NCBI GenBank assembly: GCA_027625915.1
Contig: JANTQA010000012.1
Location: forward strand, 14,904,501 to 14,968,500
Length of the DNA stretch: 64,000 bases
Origin: Anaeramoeba flamelloides
Lineage: Eukaryota > Metamonada > Anaeramoebidae
Direction of reading: 5' to 3'
Under the pieces are notes generated by a model that was not told the DNA's origin, ran no database searches, and saw nothing but the letters and a program-made list of their open reading frames with translations. Below are positions 22,960 through 34,397 of this stretch, piece after piece (the stretch's first letter is position 1; each line of letters opens with the position of its first letter). The position numbers were made by a program, and so were the translations under genes.

Positions 22960-24084
22960 AGGATTTTCTTTTTGAGATGTAATTTCAAAAAAATATCATT
23001 AATCAATTTTTTTTTAAGTGTTTGTTGAAGGAAATTTATAATTTTTGCAAATTTTGGATTTTTCTGTAAATCTTGCTTTTAATATCAAAAAAATAAGAGC
23101 AAATTTTAAAAGTAATTGTGTTTACTTCGTGCTTCTTTTCTGCTTCATATTATATCAAAGCCAGAATATTTATACCCTTGCCATAGCTCTATGATTACTT
23201 GAAAATAAATTTGAGTGAAGGGGAAGATCCAAAAGAATTTTTTAATTCAAATATTTTCAAGTTAATTTTGGTTTTGGGTAGGAGAATATGATTTTTCCTA
23301 AATGAAAAAAAAATCTTTATTTTTTTTATTGAGGAAGAAGTGTAAATTACACTCAAAAATATTTTTTTTTTTTTTTTTTTTTTTAGGTCCAAATATACTT
23401 TAAATATTAAAAACTTGGAATTCAACCCAGAATAAATAATAAGAGAACTTACAAAATGATAAAAATAGGGGTTTGTTTGAAAAGTGTCATTTGCTTTTTT
23501 TTGTGAATATATGTAGTTTTAGACAATTGGCGTACTATTTTTGAGTAAATTATTTTTCTTATTTATCTTCAATTTGAAACTTTATTAATTTGTCAAAATT
23601 TAGATTCTTATGGGTGTGGTTAATATTTTGAAGTTTCTGATCATTCAAAATTGGTTTCTGTGATTTCTGTGATTATCATAATATCAAAATTTGAAAGTAA
23701 AATGTAGAATCCTATTAAATACCTTAAAAAAATTTTTGTGAAACTTTTAAAATATTTTTAAATATCAGAATGGATTTTAAATTGGTTTTTAGTATAATAA
23801 CCTTTTATTTTTTTTTGAAAATATAAAAAGATAAAATTTAATTTTTTAAATGTAGTGTTTTTTATCACAAAATTTACATTCAGGACAATTGCCACACTTT
23901 TTAAAATATTTTTACTATTTTGATTTTTAAAACCAAATTTGAATGAATTAAAGAATCTTTATCAACATTTTGATTTTTACTTTCTTGATCCTTTGAGAAT
24001 TCATCACAAAAATTAAAATTTATTTATAAAAAAAGATTTAAACCCAAAAAAAAAAAAGAAATTAGAAATTCTTGACTTTGAACA

Positions 24085-24279
24085 TAAACTATTTTTCATA
24101 AATTTTGACTCACTTTATAATGTTAATGGGGGTTGTTTTGAAGGTTTATTCCAGTATTCTTTACAAAAAATATTTTTCAAATTTTTGGATCAGAATCATT
24201 TTTTCTAATTTTGCAAATTTTTGTTTTGCTTTTTCAAATTTTTGGATCATAACAATTTCTTTTATTTTGTTTTTCTTTT

Positions 24280-24353
<74 letters not shown>

Positions 24354-24713
24354 TCATGTGGAAAAAAAAAAGAGATCTTCGAAAAGACAAATAATCACTA
24401 AGAAAATTTCGACTATCAAATGTCTTTTAAAATGGATTTAATTATACATAAAAAATCTTGTTGTTCAACTTTTTTTCAGTGAAAGTTCAGTAATAAAAAA
24501 TCGGTAATGCTCATTTCAAAAATTGTGACTCACTTTTTTTTAGTTTTTGGTTTTATTTTTTTTAATTTTTAATATATCAGGCTTTTATAGATTTAGAATG
24601 ACTTAAAAGAGAATTACAAATCATATTTATTAATTGTTTTTGAATACTAAAGGATAAATTTTTTTTTTCAATTTATTATTTCAGGTGAGTCACAATTTTT
24701 GAAAAAGAGTTTA
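24085..24713 (+). mobile_element. F1 MITE-like element, copy B
   Basis: Left end TAAACTATTTTTCATAAATT, right end the inverse of TAAACTCTTTTTCAAAAATT, both followed by GACTCAC, with TA on each border. The internal third terminal copy is at 24508-24533. It contains a 65-base T tract. It aligns with 39185-39791 over its whole length and with copy A inverted. Confidence 0.85.
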
Positions 24714-25042
24714 GATCAAAAAAGTTTAAATTTTTAAAAAAAGATAATGAAAATATTAACGGATAATAGACAACTTAAAATTATTAGAAATAAATCTAAA
24801 TCAATTTAAAGGAAATTTAATAATAAATAGTTCTGGGTGAAAAAGTAAAGAATATTTATTTATTTATTTATTTATTGTGAGAAAGGAGTAATCAAAGAAA
24901 ATTTACTAAATAAAAAAGAGAAGAAGAAAAATAATTAAAATATTAAGTAAAAAAATATTATATCATTTACATGACCAAATTAAAAAAAGTCAAGAATATT
25001 AAAAAAAAAAATATTAGGTATAATAACAATATAAGTAAACAT

Positions 25043-25560
25043 TATGTCGTAAAGTGCCATAGAGTGGCATCGAGTGTTAGCTTCCCCTGAATTCAAAAGA
25101 TTAGAGAAAAAAAAACCAATGATTTTACTTTATTCTTTTAAATTCTGGAAAAGCGAACAACGGTCTTCCTGAGGTTTTCTGTTTGATTCAGAAAATTTAT
25201 TGATTTTCTGAATAAACAGAAAACTCTGAGAATGTTATTGGTAATGGAATATCCAATTATTAATTACATATTGTCTAATCATTAATTATTACTATTAAAC
25301 TTTTTATCGGTTTTTTATCCCTCTTGTGAATTCAGGAAGAGTGTGTTAGAGCGCCTTAGGGTGCCATCAACTGTCAATTTTTTTTTTTAAAATTAAGAAA
25401 TAAAAAGAAAGGTTCTTAAATTTTATTTTTATTTCTTAAATTAAAAAAAAAAAAACTAACAACATTTTGAATGATATTCAAGAGAATTGAGTAAAATAAA
25501 AGATTTTACTCTATTATTTTAAATTCTCGAAAAGCTAATAATATTGAATATTTTTTTTTT
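25043..25560. repeat. GTGCC-tandem family, two adjacent copies
   Basis: First copy (25043-25190): TCGTAAAGTGCCATAGAGTG then the core GATTTTACTTTATTC and TTAAATTCTGGAAAAGCGAA. Second copy (25344-25560): GTGTTAGAGCGCCTTAGGGT then GAGAATTGAGTAAAATAAAA, GATTTTACTCTATTATTTTA and CGAAAAGCTAATAATATT. The core is an inverted repeat in both. Non-coding. Confidence 0.55.
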
Positions 25561-26841
25561 TTAATTCAATAAAATTGTAAAAAATTGGCATTTTTACTCT
25601 AATCTTTTAAATCAAAAAAAAAAAAAAAAAAAAAATCTAGTGATAGTGGAATACCCAAGTTTTAATCACAGTTTCTGGAATTTTTCCTCATTATTGATAA
25701 TCGTTTTATTAGGTTTTCTATTATAAATTCTAGAAAATATAACGACATTTTTTTTTTGTTTTATTAATAAAAAGTATTTTGTTTTCTTTTATAAATTTAG
25801 GGCCGGTTAATTTTTGATTTCGGTCATGCAAATGATATAATATTTTTTTTATTTTAAAATATTTTAATTATTTTTCTTCTTTTTTTTTTATTTTGATAAT
25901 TTTTTTTTAATTGCTCCTTTCCCCCAATAAATAAAATAAGAAAAATTATTCAATTTTTTTCTCTGAATAATTAAAAATAAAATTGATTCGGATAGATGAA
26001 AGTACACTAAATATTACCTATAAGATCAAGAAATAAATGATTTTTTTTTATTTTTTCTTGACCAATTATGTAATTTTTTGGATTTTCATTTTTTAATTGG
26101 TATAGAAAATATATCATAGACTATGAAACATACCTGAATCTTCTCTTTTTATTAATATATTAATTTGTTTGTATAGAGGCATGATTTTTAATATTCCATT
26201 TCAATTAAATGACGACACACAATATTTGAAAAATGTACTTACTCCCTTAAAGTGGGAAATCACAGAAACTAGAAAATAATTTCTGAAAAATTTATCTCTT
26301 TTTTTTGGTTTGCCTATTTTTTTTTTTGAATTTTTTTTGTTACCTTTTGAACAAGTAAACATTGTTCAGTAAAAATATGAAAATATTGATTTATATAATT
26401 ATTATTAATCATACAATGAATTCTATTTTTTATTCTCAAAGAGTGGAAATAAAATTATATTTTTTTAAAAATAGATGGTTTGAGATTTCTTACTGAAACA
26501 TCGAGAAAGAGATATAAAAAAATTTTTTTATTCTGAATTGCTAAATATTCCAATAACTGGTTAATCCTTGTAAAAGAGGGGTGTGTGGTTTTATATTATA
26601 TTCCGCTATATTATCATTCATTAATGTTTTCTTTTAATAAATAACACTTTTTTGGAATTTTTAAGGATTATTTAAATTGATCTAAAGAAAAACTAGAAAA
26701 TGTTTTTGAAATTATATTTATTATTACTTTCTCTAACCAAACATCCTAAATGCTAATTTTTTATTTGGTATGTACACTTTCTCCTTTAATCATATAAATA
26801 GTCTCATTTATTAAACAGTTTTGTAAGAGTTCTTTTAATAT

Positions 26842-27395
26842 TAAAAACTTTTTTTTTCTTACAAGTTCCCAAATTTTTTTTTTTTAAATATCAATTATTT
26901 TTTATAATTGGCATTTGAAGAACAAAGAGGAAATAAGTAGAATAATACACATATGAGAATAGTTTATATCCAAATAGAATAAAACTAATAAAACCATAGT
27001 TTTTCTTAAAAATTTAAAAGCAAAAATTATTGAGATTACCATTGAGAAAAATAACCAATGTTCATTTCGATATTTCAGTAAAGATCAAACAAAATTTCAA
27101 TAGAAATCAAAATGATTTTTTTACAATTATTTCTGTTGTTTCAATAACTTTAGAATAACACGTTTTTACCAATCGAATATCGATCTTGCAATAAAAACTT
27201 TTTTTGCAACTGAATTATGTGCAAAACAATTTCAAGTGAAAAAAAAAACAGCGAAATGTGAAAAAATGCGAAAAAATGATTTCAATTTTCAAATTTCCCA
27301 AAATTCATTTTTTCTTCTAATATACATTCAAACCCTTTAAAAACATGTAATTCACTCATATTACAACTAAACTCCTTTGGCTGAAAAATGGTTTA
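26842..27395 (-). mobile_element. F2 MITE-like element, copy R
   Basis: On the minus strand it starts TAAACCATTTTTCAGCCAAA and runs parallel to 29712-30025 for over 300 bases, then to the 3' part of that element (TGTGTATTATTCT, AATAATTGATATTTAAAAAA). It lacks the middle block found in copy S. The far border near 26842 is diverged. With copy S it forms an inverted pair on either side of the BTB gene. Confidence 0.6.
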
Positions 27396-27629
27396 TTAAA
27401 ATGAATTGGTAAAAAAACAAAAAATAAAATAATAAATTATGATCCAAAATCTCAAAAAAAAAAAAAAAAAATGAGATTATTTTTCTGTTTTTTTATTCTG
27501 AAAAAATTAAATATTATTTTTCTTATTAATATTATAACTAAACAAATCTAATAGTCTTTTGGATGTACTCCTTTACAATTATTAGGGAGGAGCATCAGAG
27601 ATGTACGAGATTATTTCTTTGTTGGGGCG

Positions 27630-28520
27630 ATGTTTAAGATAAATTGGACTGCTTTAAAAGATGATTTTCAATTATATTTCAAAAGAAAAGAATTCACTGA
27701 TTCTGAAATTAATGGAATAAAATGTCATTCCATTTTATTGAAATGTAGATTAAAGAAATCTTTAGATGAAATTACTAACATTCTAAACAAATACCCAAGT
27801 CAACATATTAGATTGTTTCTCAGATGGGTTTATTGTGGAGAGCATGATCCCAAGAAGAATAAAGATGTGGATTTTAAACAAATGTTCAAAGACTTTGATA
27901 TAGATTATAGGGATATTAATAAGAAAAGGTATAGTTTAAAGGCCGCATTAGAATCCTTATATGAAGATGAAAAATCAAAAGATTTTTGTATTTTAGTTAA
28001 GAAGGGGGAGGGGAAAGGGTTGGTTGAAAAGGAAAAGGAAATTGAAATTGAAATTGTAATGGGCGAAAATGAAAAAGAAGAAGATCAAAATGATAATGAA
28101 AAAGAAAATGATAATGAAAAAGGAAATGATAATGATAATGGTAATGAAAAAGAAAATGATGATGAAACAAAAAAAATAGATAATGATGACGAATACTATA
28201 AAATTAAAGTTCATAAATTTATTTTACAATCAAGAAGTGGATTGTTTAGAGGTATGTTTTTAAATGTTGAAAATGCTCAAGATCTTTGCCAGATTACAGA
28301 TTATACTGGTAAATCGATTCAATCATTAAAGATTTTTTTAAGATATTTATATACAGAAAAAATATACAAAGACTTTAAAACTATTAAAGATATTGAAGAT
28401 GAACTTGGAGATATGGTAAATTATTATCAATTAAATGAAAATTGTTCTTTCAATTTTTTAATTAACTGTATTGTAGACACCAAGAAGAGAAAAAAAAATA
28501 ACAAGGAAAAATTAAAATGA
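27630..28520 (+). CDS. BTB/POZ-domain protein with split BTB halves and acidic insert
   Basis: Predicts 296 residues from ATG 27630. Residues ~20-75 (EFTDSEINGIKCHSILLK ... FLRWVYCGE) form a degenerate BTB-like core. After KSKDFCILVKK (residues ~115-125), a run of about 50 residues rich in Glu, Asn, Asp and Lys interrupts a second BTB domain, which resumes with YKIKVHKFILQSRSGLFRGM and FLRYLYTEKI. BTB domains dimerise and often recruit Cul3 ligases; which applies here is not known. The tail is basic (KKRKKNNKEKLK). Two BTB-like units around an acidic loop resemble proteins annotated 'btk-binding protein-related' in Anaeramoeba (from memory). Single exon. No upstream RCC1 repeats are visible. 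It is flanked by F2 elements in opposite orientations. Confidence 0.82.
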   Translation: MFKINWTALKDDFQLYFKRKEFTDSEINGIKCHSILLKCRLKKSLDEITNILNKYPSQHIRLFLRWVYCGEHDPKKNKDVDFKQMFKDFDIDYRDINKKRYSLKAALESLYEDEKSKDFCILVKKGEGKGLVEKEKEIEIEIVMGENEKEEDQNDNEKENDNEKGNDNDNGNEKENDDETKKIDNDDEYYKIKVHKFILQSRSGLFRGMFLNVENAQDLCQITDYTGKSIQSLKIFLRYLYTEKIYKDFKTIKDIEDELGDMVNYYQLNENCSFNFLINCIVDTKKRKKNNKEKLK

Positions 28521-28855
28521 AAGTATTTAACAAAATAATAAGTGGGCTTACTTTTTTTTTGCTAGTATTTTTGTATTTAAAGTGGTGTTAATTTTTCTAT
28601 GGTATATTAAATGGGATGAAATTTGAGGTGATGTAATGAAATCACACAATACATGTTTTATTAAAATGGTGTTTGCTTTGAATTTTCTCAAAAAACTCAA
28701 AAACAAAATTCATCCAAAATTTTTTTTAGAATTTACATTCACCATAACATAGATTATTTAATAAGATTATAATAATTCTAATGTAGTTTTTAATTTTTCT
28801 TATTTAAATTGGTAATTTTTTCATCTTAAAACAGAAAATACAATATATATATATA

Positions 28856-29280
28856 TAAACTTCATTTCTCAAAGGGACTCAGCCAAAAATGAAAAAGTTG
28901 CTTTATTTTTCAGAATCAACCAAACTAAGATTGTTTAGAAATATGAGGAATAATAAACTTCATATTAGAGTCGATTCATCAAACGAAATACCTGAAACAA
29001 ACTATAAATTTCAAAAAAAAAAAAAAATGTTAAAAAATTTTTTGGGCCCTTTTCATTGTTACGTCTCGTATAAAAGTTCTAAATTTCTTTAGGAAATTAA
29101 AATTGTTTACAACAAAATTTTTTACTTGTAAATCTATGAATTTTAAAAGAACATACAAAGCCTAACTTTTCTTAATGTAAATTTTGAGTTTCAAACATTT
29201 TTTTTTTCAAATTGAATTTTAAAAAAAAAAAAGAAAGAAAATTAAAAAAACAAATAAAAAAAAGTAAAAAAAAAATAAAA
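28856..29280 (+). mobile_element. F2 MITE-like element, copy Q (right end not found)
   Basis: Starts TAAACTTCATTTCTCAAAGG with GACTCAGCC following, and aligns with copy P (13937 onward) through AGAATCAACCAAACTAAGAT and TTGTTTAGAAATA. I could not locate a matching right end, so the 3' border is only where the alignment fades. Confidence 0.45.
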
Positions 29281-29343
29281 AAAAATTGGGTCATTTATTA
29301 TGTAATTTAGTTTAATTTATCTGTCTCTTCTTTTATATTTCTT

Positions 29344-29650
29344 AAGTGTTAAATTTCTTCATTTTGAAAGGAATTGTTTTATTAAAGTGCAGAATCAATT
29401 TAATTCGGTTTAGTCTAAATTGTGTGTATTTTGTAACTCTCTAAATTTGACTAAGTAAAGATTTTCTACCATTCTCAAGATAAAAATAACTCATTTGAGA
29501 AATGAAAAAAAAATGAAAAAACAAAATCTTTCAAATCTCAAAAAGTGTCTAAGATCAAGACTTTGAAACCGACATAGTTGTTTTCGAAATTAAAATGGAC
29601 AACTATTCTAATAAGAAATTGAGTTTTTTTCTTTGGCTTTTTTTTTCTAA
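29344..29650 (+). repeat. ~310 bp direct repeat, copy 1
   Basis: Aligns with 33150-33460 in the same orientation. Shared blocks are TTAAATTTCTTCA, AATCAATTTAATTCG, GTAACTCTCTA, GATTTGAC-type sequence and ATTCTAATAAGAAATTGAGT. Non-coding; no terminal repeats recognised. Confidence 0.65.
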
Positions 29651-29711
29651 AAATTTGTTGGAGTTTTGATTTTTTATTTTTCGAGATCGAACGAACATCA
29701 CAGTTTGGTTG

Positions 29712-30408
29712 TAAACTATTTTTCAGTCAAAGGGGCCCAGTTTTAATGAGTGAAATAAATGTGTTCAAAGGGTTTGCAAAGATATTAGAAGAAAAAATTT
29801 ATATGGGAAATTTTCAAAATTGAAATCATTTTTTCTCATTTTTACACATTTTTATTTTTTGTTTTTTAAAACGTTATTCAGTTGCCAAAATTTTTTTTAT
29901 TACAAGATCAATAGTCACTTGGTAAAATTTTGTTATTCTAAGGTTATTGAAACTGTGGAAATCATTGTTGAGAAATCATATTGATTTCTATTGGAATTCT
30001 ATTCGATCTTTGATCTTGATATTTGTTTAATAAATGTGAAAATTTTTCACTTCATTTTTATTTCCTTTTTCAAATAGAGACCACAAATACCAACACACTT
30101 CGTTTGGGGACTTGATTTCGAACAGAAAAGTATGGAAAATGAAGTGAAAAATGTTTCCTATTTATTATTCAAATTCAAGTAGAAGTTCAAAACAAACATT
30201 GTTGTTGTTTCTCTATAGTACCTAAGAATTTGAGTTTTTCAATTTTTAAGAAAATTTATAGATTAATTGGTTTTCTTTTAGACATATATCAACAATTCTT
30301 GGATGTGTATTATTCTGTTTACTTCTTATTTTTTATTTAAAGGTCAATTATATAAAATAATTGATATTTAAAAAAAACTTTGGTCACCTTTGACTGAAAC
30401 AGAGTTTA
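29712..30408 (+). mobile_element. F2 MITE-like element, copy S
   Basis: Left end TAAACTATTTTTCAGTCAAA then GGGGCCC; right end, inverted, TAAACTCTGTTTCAGTCAAA then GGTGACC. TA at both borders. The middle (about 30050-30190) includes the dispersed block shared with 18640-18810 and 56385-56520, which is absent from copy R. Non-coding. Confidence 0.75.
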
Positions 30409-31605
30409 TTTAATTGTTATTGGGTACTCATACAAATTACTTTGATTTTTTTAACATTTTTAAAAAAAATATTTTTCAACATAAGCGTTGGTCTCTTCAC
30501 GAATATGTTTGGAATTGAAATTCAAAGCATTACATCTATGATCATGGTTTTATTGTTGTTAAATCTGATAAATTTTTAGTCAGTGAGATCTAAGTAGGGG
30601 AAAATGACATGCTTTTGTTCAATTTGTCAACTTCTTATCAAAAAATGATAACGAAGGATGACAAAGATATGCTTTTTGAGAAAATTTCTATTTATTTGAA
30701 AGTGACAAACCTCGAACCTTGTAGAATTTTCTAGGTTTTATTTTTCATATGTGGGTCAAGTTAAGATGTTTTTAAAAATTGACATAGAAGATCAATAATT
30801 GAGAAAAGTGAAAATTTTGGATGAAAAGGTTGTTGATATTTTAAAATAAAGATATCTTTGTATAGTTTCACAGTAATTGATTTGGTATTGTCCTAAATCT
30901 TCACTAACATTCCCTTTTCCTAAAAAAGAAAAGTCATTTTTTTCAACCAAAACAATGTTTTTTTTAAAATAAAAAAAATAAAGAAGTTTTGTACAGTTAA
31001 TTTCCAAAAGATCCTTTAATGAAAAATTCTTCAAAACCTTTTACACACACAACCTCAACTCAATTTCTCTTGATAAAAAAAATTGCGTTTTGAGAGAAAT
31101 CCTCCAAACAAAAAATCATTTTATTGAAAAAGGACAAAACAAATATGAAGTAGGAATTTGGTGATGGATCATGGTGTTACAATAATAATTCAAAGTAAAT
31201 ATTCTCCTCGTAATTATTGAATGGAGATTTAATTCGAGTAAAAACAAAAAGAACGAAAAAAAAAAAAGATACAATCACAATTCCTTTGTAATTATTAATA
31301 TGGTTTTTGGGAGTTGTAAAATTTCAACAAAGTAAAATAGTTCAAAATCATAGACAATACGATCATTTAAATTTAATTTTGTTTATTGGGTATGTTTGTA
31401 ATTGGCATGTTTTTTTTGGCCAATGAATCGTGATTATTTTTCTCATTGTTTTTTATTCTTGTTTTATAATATTTTTTGAGTTTATGTATCAAAACAATTT
31501 TATTGATTTTTCGTTTGAAAACCATAATAAATTTTTTTGTGATTAATTAGGGGTACAATATGTCAATAAGTTTGTCTTTTTAATGTAATGTTGATTAGAA
31601 TTATG

Positions 31606-31784
31606 TTAAGGGACTAATCTATATTAAATTTTTTTACCTAAATTTAATAGAGATTGAGAAAAAAAATTGCCATTTACGTAGATTTGAAAATCCCTGTTTA
31701 TTGTCGATCTTAAACATATTTCTATATAAGAATTCCTTATATAGAAATTGGTCAAAAATAAAATAATAGAGACTAATCGCTTAA
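31606..31784. mobile_element. 180 bp TTAA-flanked MITE-like element, copy 2
   Basis: Starts TTAAGGGACTAATCTATATT and ends AATAGAGACTAATCGCTTAA (inverted repeats). It aligns with copy 1 at 1733-1912 throughout, including CCTAAATTTAAT.GAGATTGAG and ATAGAAATTGGTCAAAAA. Confidence 0.75.
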
Positions 31785-31812
31785 AAAATTGTTAAATTTT
31801 AGATATAATCCT

Positions 31813-32376
31813 TTTGGGTTACAATCCCTGAAATTTGAAAAAAGATTATCTTGTGTTGTATGTAGTGTCTTGTTAATTTAGTTCTTAGCTGATCGATCTT
31901 GGATTACGTATTAGTTTTATAAGTGGTTAAAAATGGCAGTTTTTGACAATTTTATTTTTTATTTTTTTTTTGAAATCAGAAATGAAGAGTGTAAGATTAA
32001 TTGGATGGAACTTAAGTTATAATAAAATGTGGTTTGTGGATTCTTGATTGAAATTTTTCATTGATTTAGTTTTAGACGGTGCTTTTAAGAAAACAATTTT
32101 TTTTCATTAAGTTAATTGACTAAATAGTAAATCCAAATTTTCTTCTACAGCCATAAATTTAAATTTATTCTCAAATAACTATTAATCTATTAATCTTAAA
32201 CTCTTCATTTCTGATTTTAGGAAAAAAAAAAAATAAATTGTTAAAAATTGTCATTTTTAACCACTTATAAAACTCATACTAAGTTCAATATCGATCATCT
32301 AAAAACCAAATTAACAAGTAGTCAATACATCCTCCTCAAATATAATCTTTTTTTCCTATTTTAGGGATTGTTAACC
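31813..32376. repeat. inverted pair of R190 repeats
   Basis: Arms 31813-32002 (-) and 32188-32376 (+), each ~190 bp, separated by ~185 bp. Outer edges are GGGTTACAATCCCTG and TAGGGATTGTTAACC. Inner edges are AAATGAAGAGTGTAAGATTA and TAATCTTAAACTCTTCATTT. The pair could fold into a long hairpin. It ends about 100 bp upstream of the tRNA gene. Confidence 0.7.
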
Positions 32377-32473
32377 TTAAAATATGCGAAGTTGATAAAA
32401 AAAGTAATCTATAAGAGTTATTGTATTGTCTAGTTTTTATTTGATTTAATGTTTTTGATTCATTTAAATGTGT

Positions 32474-32545
32474 GGTCCTGTGGCGCAGTGGCAGCGCGAT
32501 TGACTCCTAATCAATAGGTCGCAGGTTCGAATCCTGCTTGGATCG
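32474..32545 (+). tRNA. tRNA-Arg (anticodon CCT, reads AGG)
   Basis: A 72-nt cloverleaf without intron. Acceptor GGTCCTG pairs with TTGGATC with G-U pairs and one T-T mismatch. D stem GCGC/GCGC. Anticodon stem ATTGA/TCAAT closes the loop CTCCTAA, so the anticodon is CCT. T stem GCAGG/CCTGC closes loop TTCGAAT. Discriminator G. Internal promoter boxes are near consensus: A box TGGCGCAGTGG and B box GGTTCGAATCC. No 3' CCA is encoded, as expected in eukaryotes. The weak acceptor pair is unusual, but the boxes and terminator argue for a live gene. Confidence 0.95.
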
Positions 32546-32555
32546 TTTTTTTTTT
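32546..32555 (+). terminator. Pol III oligo-T terminator of tRNA-Arg
   Basis: Ten T directly follow the discriminator base, a standard Pol III stop. Confidence 0.9.
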
Positions 32556-33149
32556 ACAATTTTTTTTTCAAATTGGTAGTTTTTCAGTTATTTCTTCCTC
32601 TTTTTCGATAATCAATCATTGTTTGATTCTTGATAAAAATTAATTGAAAATTTCATTTTTTCCCGGGGACATATGAGTGAAAGGTTGTTTAATTTGCTTT
32701 GTTAGAATTATAAATACGAAGATCAAAAAATTTTCAAACTTCTTTTATAATACAAAGAATATTCAAAATCTGTTCACAGCAACTTCCATACTATCTTTAA
32801 CATTTAAGTGAACGAATCTCCATCTTATATGTAGTTATCAAAAAGTATTTACTCAAATATTCACAAAGAAAACTTTTATGTTTAAGGGATTAATCACGTA
32901 GACTCGATTTGCTCAGTACTCAAGGAGAGGTTTGAAGTCAAAAAAGGGTATTATCAAATTGTCCTTCTTTTGATTGACAAAATTAAAATAATAAATAGAA
33001 AATTTCTTTGGATATCATTGGCAAAAAAATTAATTCTAATAACCAATAAAAAAAAATTTCTTTAGGATTTCTATTGGCAAAAAATTCAATTCCAAAAAAA
33101 TCAAATTTGTAAAAAAAAATTCATCGTTTCTAATTTTTAAATTTACAAA

Positions 33150-33460
33150 GGGTTAAATTTCTTCAATTTAAAACAAATTGTTTTTATAAAAGTTCCAAAT
33201 CAATTTAATTCGATTAAATCTAATATGTGGTTATATTGTAACTCTCTAGATTTGACAAAGTAAGGATTATGTCTCATTCTTTAGAAAAAAAAAATAACCT
33301 ATTCGAAAAAGGAAAAAAATGAAAAAAATGAAAAAAATCTTCGAGATCTAAAAACGTGCCAAAGAGAGACACTTCAAAACTAACACAATTGTTTTCAAAA
33401 TTATAAATCACAGCCATTCTAATAAGAAATTGAGTTTCTCTCTTGGGCACTTTTTCTGAA
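33150..33460 (+). repeat. ~310 bp direct repeat, copy 2
   Basis: Aligns with 29344-29650; see that entry for the shared blocks. Confidence 0.65.
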
Positions 33461-34397
33461 AATGCCCTCTTTTTTGATTGTTGATTTTAGGTGATAGATC
33501 AATTTCATATCTCATGTTATTTAGTTTTTGATTGTTATTAGGCGCTCATTAAAATTACACATTTTTTTTAATCCATTTCAGAAAATTATTTTTAACCATA
33601 ATGACTCGACCCTTACAAAAAATAAATAGCTCATTTATTGATTTTTTTCTACAGAATATCAACTTTCTTGTTCTGGTTGAAAAAAATAAATAAAAATATG
33701 AAACTTGTTTGATAAAAAATCTCATGGTACCCTTGGAAAGATCTTATGAGGTAATTGTGTTAAATCGGCTCTCCTGATTAACAATAGATATAAAATCAAA
33801 GAAAAAAAAATAAATATTTTTTTCTCTAATAATAAAATACCTCAATTGCTCACATCAAAATATTCACATAACTTTTTGTGAGAAACAGATTCCCCAGTTC
33901 TTGACTAACATACGAAATCACAAGATTTAAATCCCATCGGAAATCATTTGAATGGATTATTTAAAAAGAATCCCAGCAAGACGTTAAAAATAATAGGGAG
34001 TTAAAGGTTTATGCAATTCTATAATAATCTTAAACTTCAAATAATAAATACTTTAATTCAAGGTATCAAATTTAGGTTATATGAAATTAGAAGGTTAAAT
34101 AGGCAGGCAAACTCATTGTCAAGAATCATAAAAACAATTTAATTTCTTTTTTAGGGTGCATTTGTTAATTTTTTCTTCTGATTTTTTTTTCTGCTTGATC
34201 TTTGTTTGATCGTTGATCGATTTTCAATGAAATATACACTTGGACAACAAAATAAAAGAAAAATATTATAACAGTGCTGGTTTTAGAAATGTTGACAATT
34301 TCAACCAGATTTGTGAAAATGTTGTTATGTTTAAAATTGGCAATGTGCTATTTCTATTATTATTACTCAAAAAAAAAAAGTCAAAAAATTAAATTTT

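Larger units (their letters stand above)
22960..27629. other. repeat-rich intergenic region upstream of the BTB gene
   Basis: Contains an F1 element (24085-24713), two GTGCC-family copies (25043-25190, 25344-25560), an F2 element (26842-27395), T- and A-homopolymers (T65 at 24282-24346; T runs near 23360) and otherwise A/T-rich sequence. I found no exon. About 25600-26840 holds nothing I can name. Confidence 0.55.
28521..34397. other. repeat cluster between BTB and Rab genes, with one tRNA gene
   Basis: No protein-coding exon found. In order: F2 copy Q (from 28856), a ~310 bp repeat (29344-29650, again at 33150-33460), F2 copy S (29712-30408), a 179 bp TTAA element (31606-31784), an inverted pair of R190 copies (31813-32376), the tRNA (32474-32545), a short direct repeat with ATTGGCAAAAAATT near 33010-33090, and plain A/T-rich DNA from 33460 to 34397. 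Confidence 0.6.

Noticed and set aside
24105-24401. Phe-rich open frames here and at 39177-39473, 39238-39420 and 777-1110 that begin alike
   Set aside because: They are translations of F1 MITE copies through their poly-T tracts; the likeness is that of the repeats, not of a protein family.
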